A DNA stretch of 13,310 bases, taken from the NCBI GenBank assembly GCA_024278255.1, contig JAJRTP010000416.1, positions 1-13,310 of the forward strand. Reading direction: 5' to 3'. The notes under the pieces were generated by a model. The model had not been told where the DNA came from. It searched no databases and worked only from the letters and a program-made list of their open reading frames with translations. Shown here one piece after another: positions 12,744-13,310 of this stretch. The stretch comes from Chloroflexota bacterium. Lineage in GTDB: Bacteria > Chloroflexota > Anaerolineae > Promineifilales > Promineifilaceae. The position numbers and the translations under genes were made by a program. The stretch's first letter is position 1; each line of letters opens with the position of its first letter.

Positions 12744-13310
12744 GACACATTTACAGGCAAACGACTTCTCATTTTAGGGCTGGCACGGCAGGGTAAGGCT
12801 TTGGCCCGTTTTGCGGCAAGCGTCGGGGCGCAGGTAACAATTTCGGATTTGCGCCCGGCGGAGCGGCTGCAAGACAGTCTGGCAGAACTGAGTGATTTAC
12901 CAATACGGTATGTTTTAGGAGAACATCCTATGGGTTTATTGGACGAAGCGGATATGGTGGCGATTAGCGGCGGGGTTCCTGCGGATGCACCGTTGGTGCA
13001 GGCGGCGCGGGAACGCGGGCTGCCCATTACCAATGATTCGCAGGAGTTTATTCGTCGTTCGCCCACGGCCGTCATCGGCATCACCGGTTCGGCAGGCAAG
13101 ACGACAACCACCGCCCTCACCGGCGTTATGGCCCAGGTTTCCAGGCGGCGCACCTGGGTAGGCGGCAACATCGGCCGTCCCCTCATCGCCGATTTGGACA
13201 AAATGGCCCCGGATGACGTGGTGGTGCAGGAGCTGTCCAGCTTCCAACTGGAAATCTGGCAGCAAAGCCCACCCATCGCCGCGGTGTTGAATATCACGCC
13301 CAACCATCTG
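12741..13310 (+). CDS. murD: UDP-MurNAc-L-Ala--D-Glu ligase MurD, 3' end beyond the window
   Basis: The first 190 residues of the ATP-dependent ligase that adds D-Glu to UDP-MurNAc-L-Ala. Read from the TTG at 12741, it opens MDTFTGKRLLILGLARQGKA, the expected Rossmann-like N-terminal domain. The ATPase P-loop follows at T115-G-S-A-G-K120-T-T, then GGNIGRPL, then QELSSFQLE (E164), and the window ends within NITPNHL, where the family continues. No ATG is in frame near the start; the alternative is a TTG at 12711 inside mraY. Ten bases separate it from mraY. Confidence 0.93.
   Translation, partial: MDTFTGKRLLILGLARQGKALARFAASVGAQVTISDLRPAERLQDSLAELSDLPIRYVLGEHPMGLLDEADMVAISGGVPADAPLVQAARERGLPITNDSQEFIRRSPTAVIGITGSAGKTTTTALTGVMAQVSRRRTWVGGNIGRPLIADLDKMAPDDVVVQELSSFQLEIWQQSPPIAAVLNITPNHL

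Larger units (their letters stand above)
1206..13072. repeat. dispersed palindrome ACGGCCGT, about 21 copies
   Basis: First bases of the exact octamer by hand: 1206, 1519, 1620, 1814, 2977, 3914, 4004, 5117, 5323, 5585, 5765, 6731, 7111, 7559, 7732, 9864, 10293, 10757, 11178, 11238, 13065. Near copies such as TCGGCCGT and ACGGCCGA are also common. Copies lie in coding DNA of both strands in more than one reading frame (giving TAV, NGR or RP) and once in the nrdR promoter spacer. None is seen in the AT-rich parts 1-620 and 4140-4530. Counts may be off by one or two. Confidence 0.9.

Noticed and set aside
12023..13303. Long minus-strand open frame opposite mraY and murD
   Set aside because: It spans two clear plus-strand genes and their junction and has low-complexity composition; it is an antisense shadow.
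1..13310. tRNA or rRNA genes, insertion sequences, phage genes
   Set aside because: No cloverleaf, rRNA segment, transposase or phage protein was recognised by eye on either strand.

Overview
The window looks like a chromosomal segment of a bacterium from the Chloroflexota, most likely Anaerolineae or a related class. This rests on: a monomeric-type B12-dependent ribonucleotide reductase carrying an intein and paired with NrdR; a division/cell-wall (dcw) cluster with Chloroflexota-like MurF and RsmH variants; mixed use of Shine-Dalgarno and SD-less (probably leaderless) starts; and very repetitive, short-word intergenic DNA. The assignment is inference; no rRNA or other phylogenetic marker is present.

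Layout. Positions 1-630 are AT-rich and hold one small unrecognised minus-strand gene (203-550) that may be truncated. Positions 632-4063 (minus) encode an adenosylcobalamin-dependent ribonucleotide reductase interrupted by a 369-residue intein with a LAGLIDADG homing endonuclease, inserted directly before the catalytic thiyl-radical cysteine. Next, still on minus, come a YjzC-like small protein (4254-4439) in an AT-rich island and the reductase repressor NrdR (4533-4985) with a good promoter. From a divergent intergenic region a plus-strand gene (5261-6073) encodes a three-helix membrane protein with two tandem Death-like (effector-associated) domains, probably on a leaderless mRNA. The gene-free stretch 6074-6560 holds an inverted repeat, a strong intrinsic terminator, a near-consensus promoter and a three-box MraZ operator. 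From 6561 to the right edge runs the dcw cluster: mraZ, rsmH, ftsL-like, ftsI, murF, mraY and murD (cut by the window edge).

How the genes work together. NrdR is expected to repress nrdJ when dATP is high, linking dNTP supply to growth. MraZ is expected to control its own promoter and so the cluster, which supplies 16S rRNA methylation (RsmH), the septal transpeptidase with its FtsL-like partner (FtsI/FtsL) and lipid-linked peptidoglycan precursor synthesis (MurD, MurF, MraY). murE, normally between ftsI and murF, is absent from that place.

Two signals cross gene boundaries. First, the palindrome ACGGCCGT occurs about 21 times by hand count, far above chance (roughly 0.3 expected), in both coding and non-coding DNA, like the HIP1 element of cyanobacteria but with another sequence. 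Second, almost every gene junction contains its own set of 7-8 base words arranged as tandem and inverted repeats, often ending at the start codon of a gene with no Shine-Dalgarno sequence; the one before murF is a perfect 27-bp stem.
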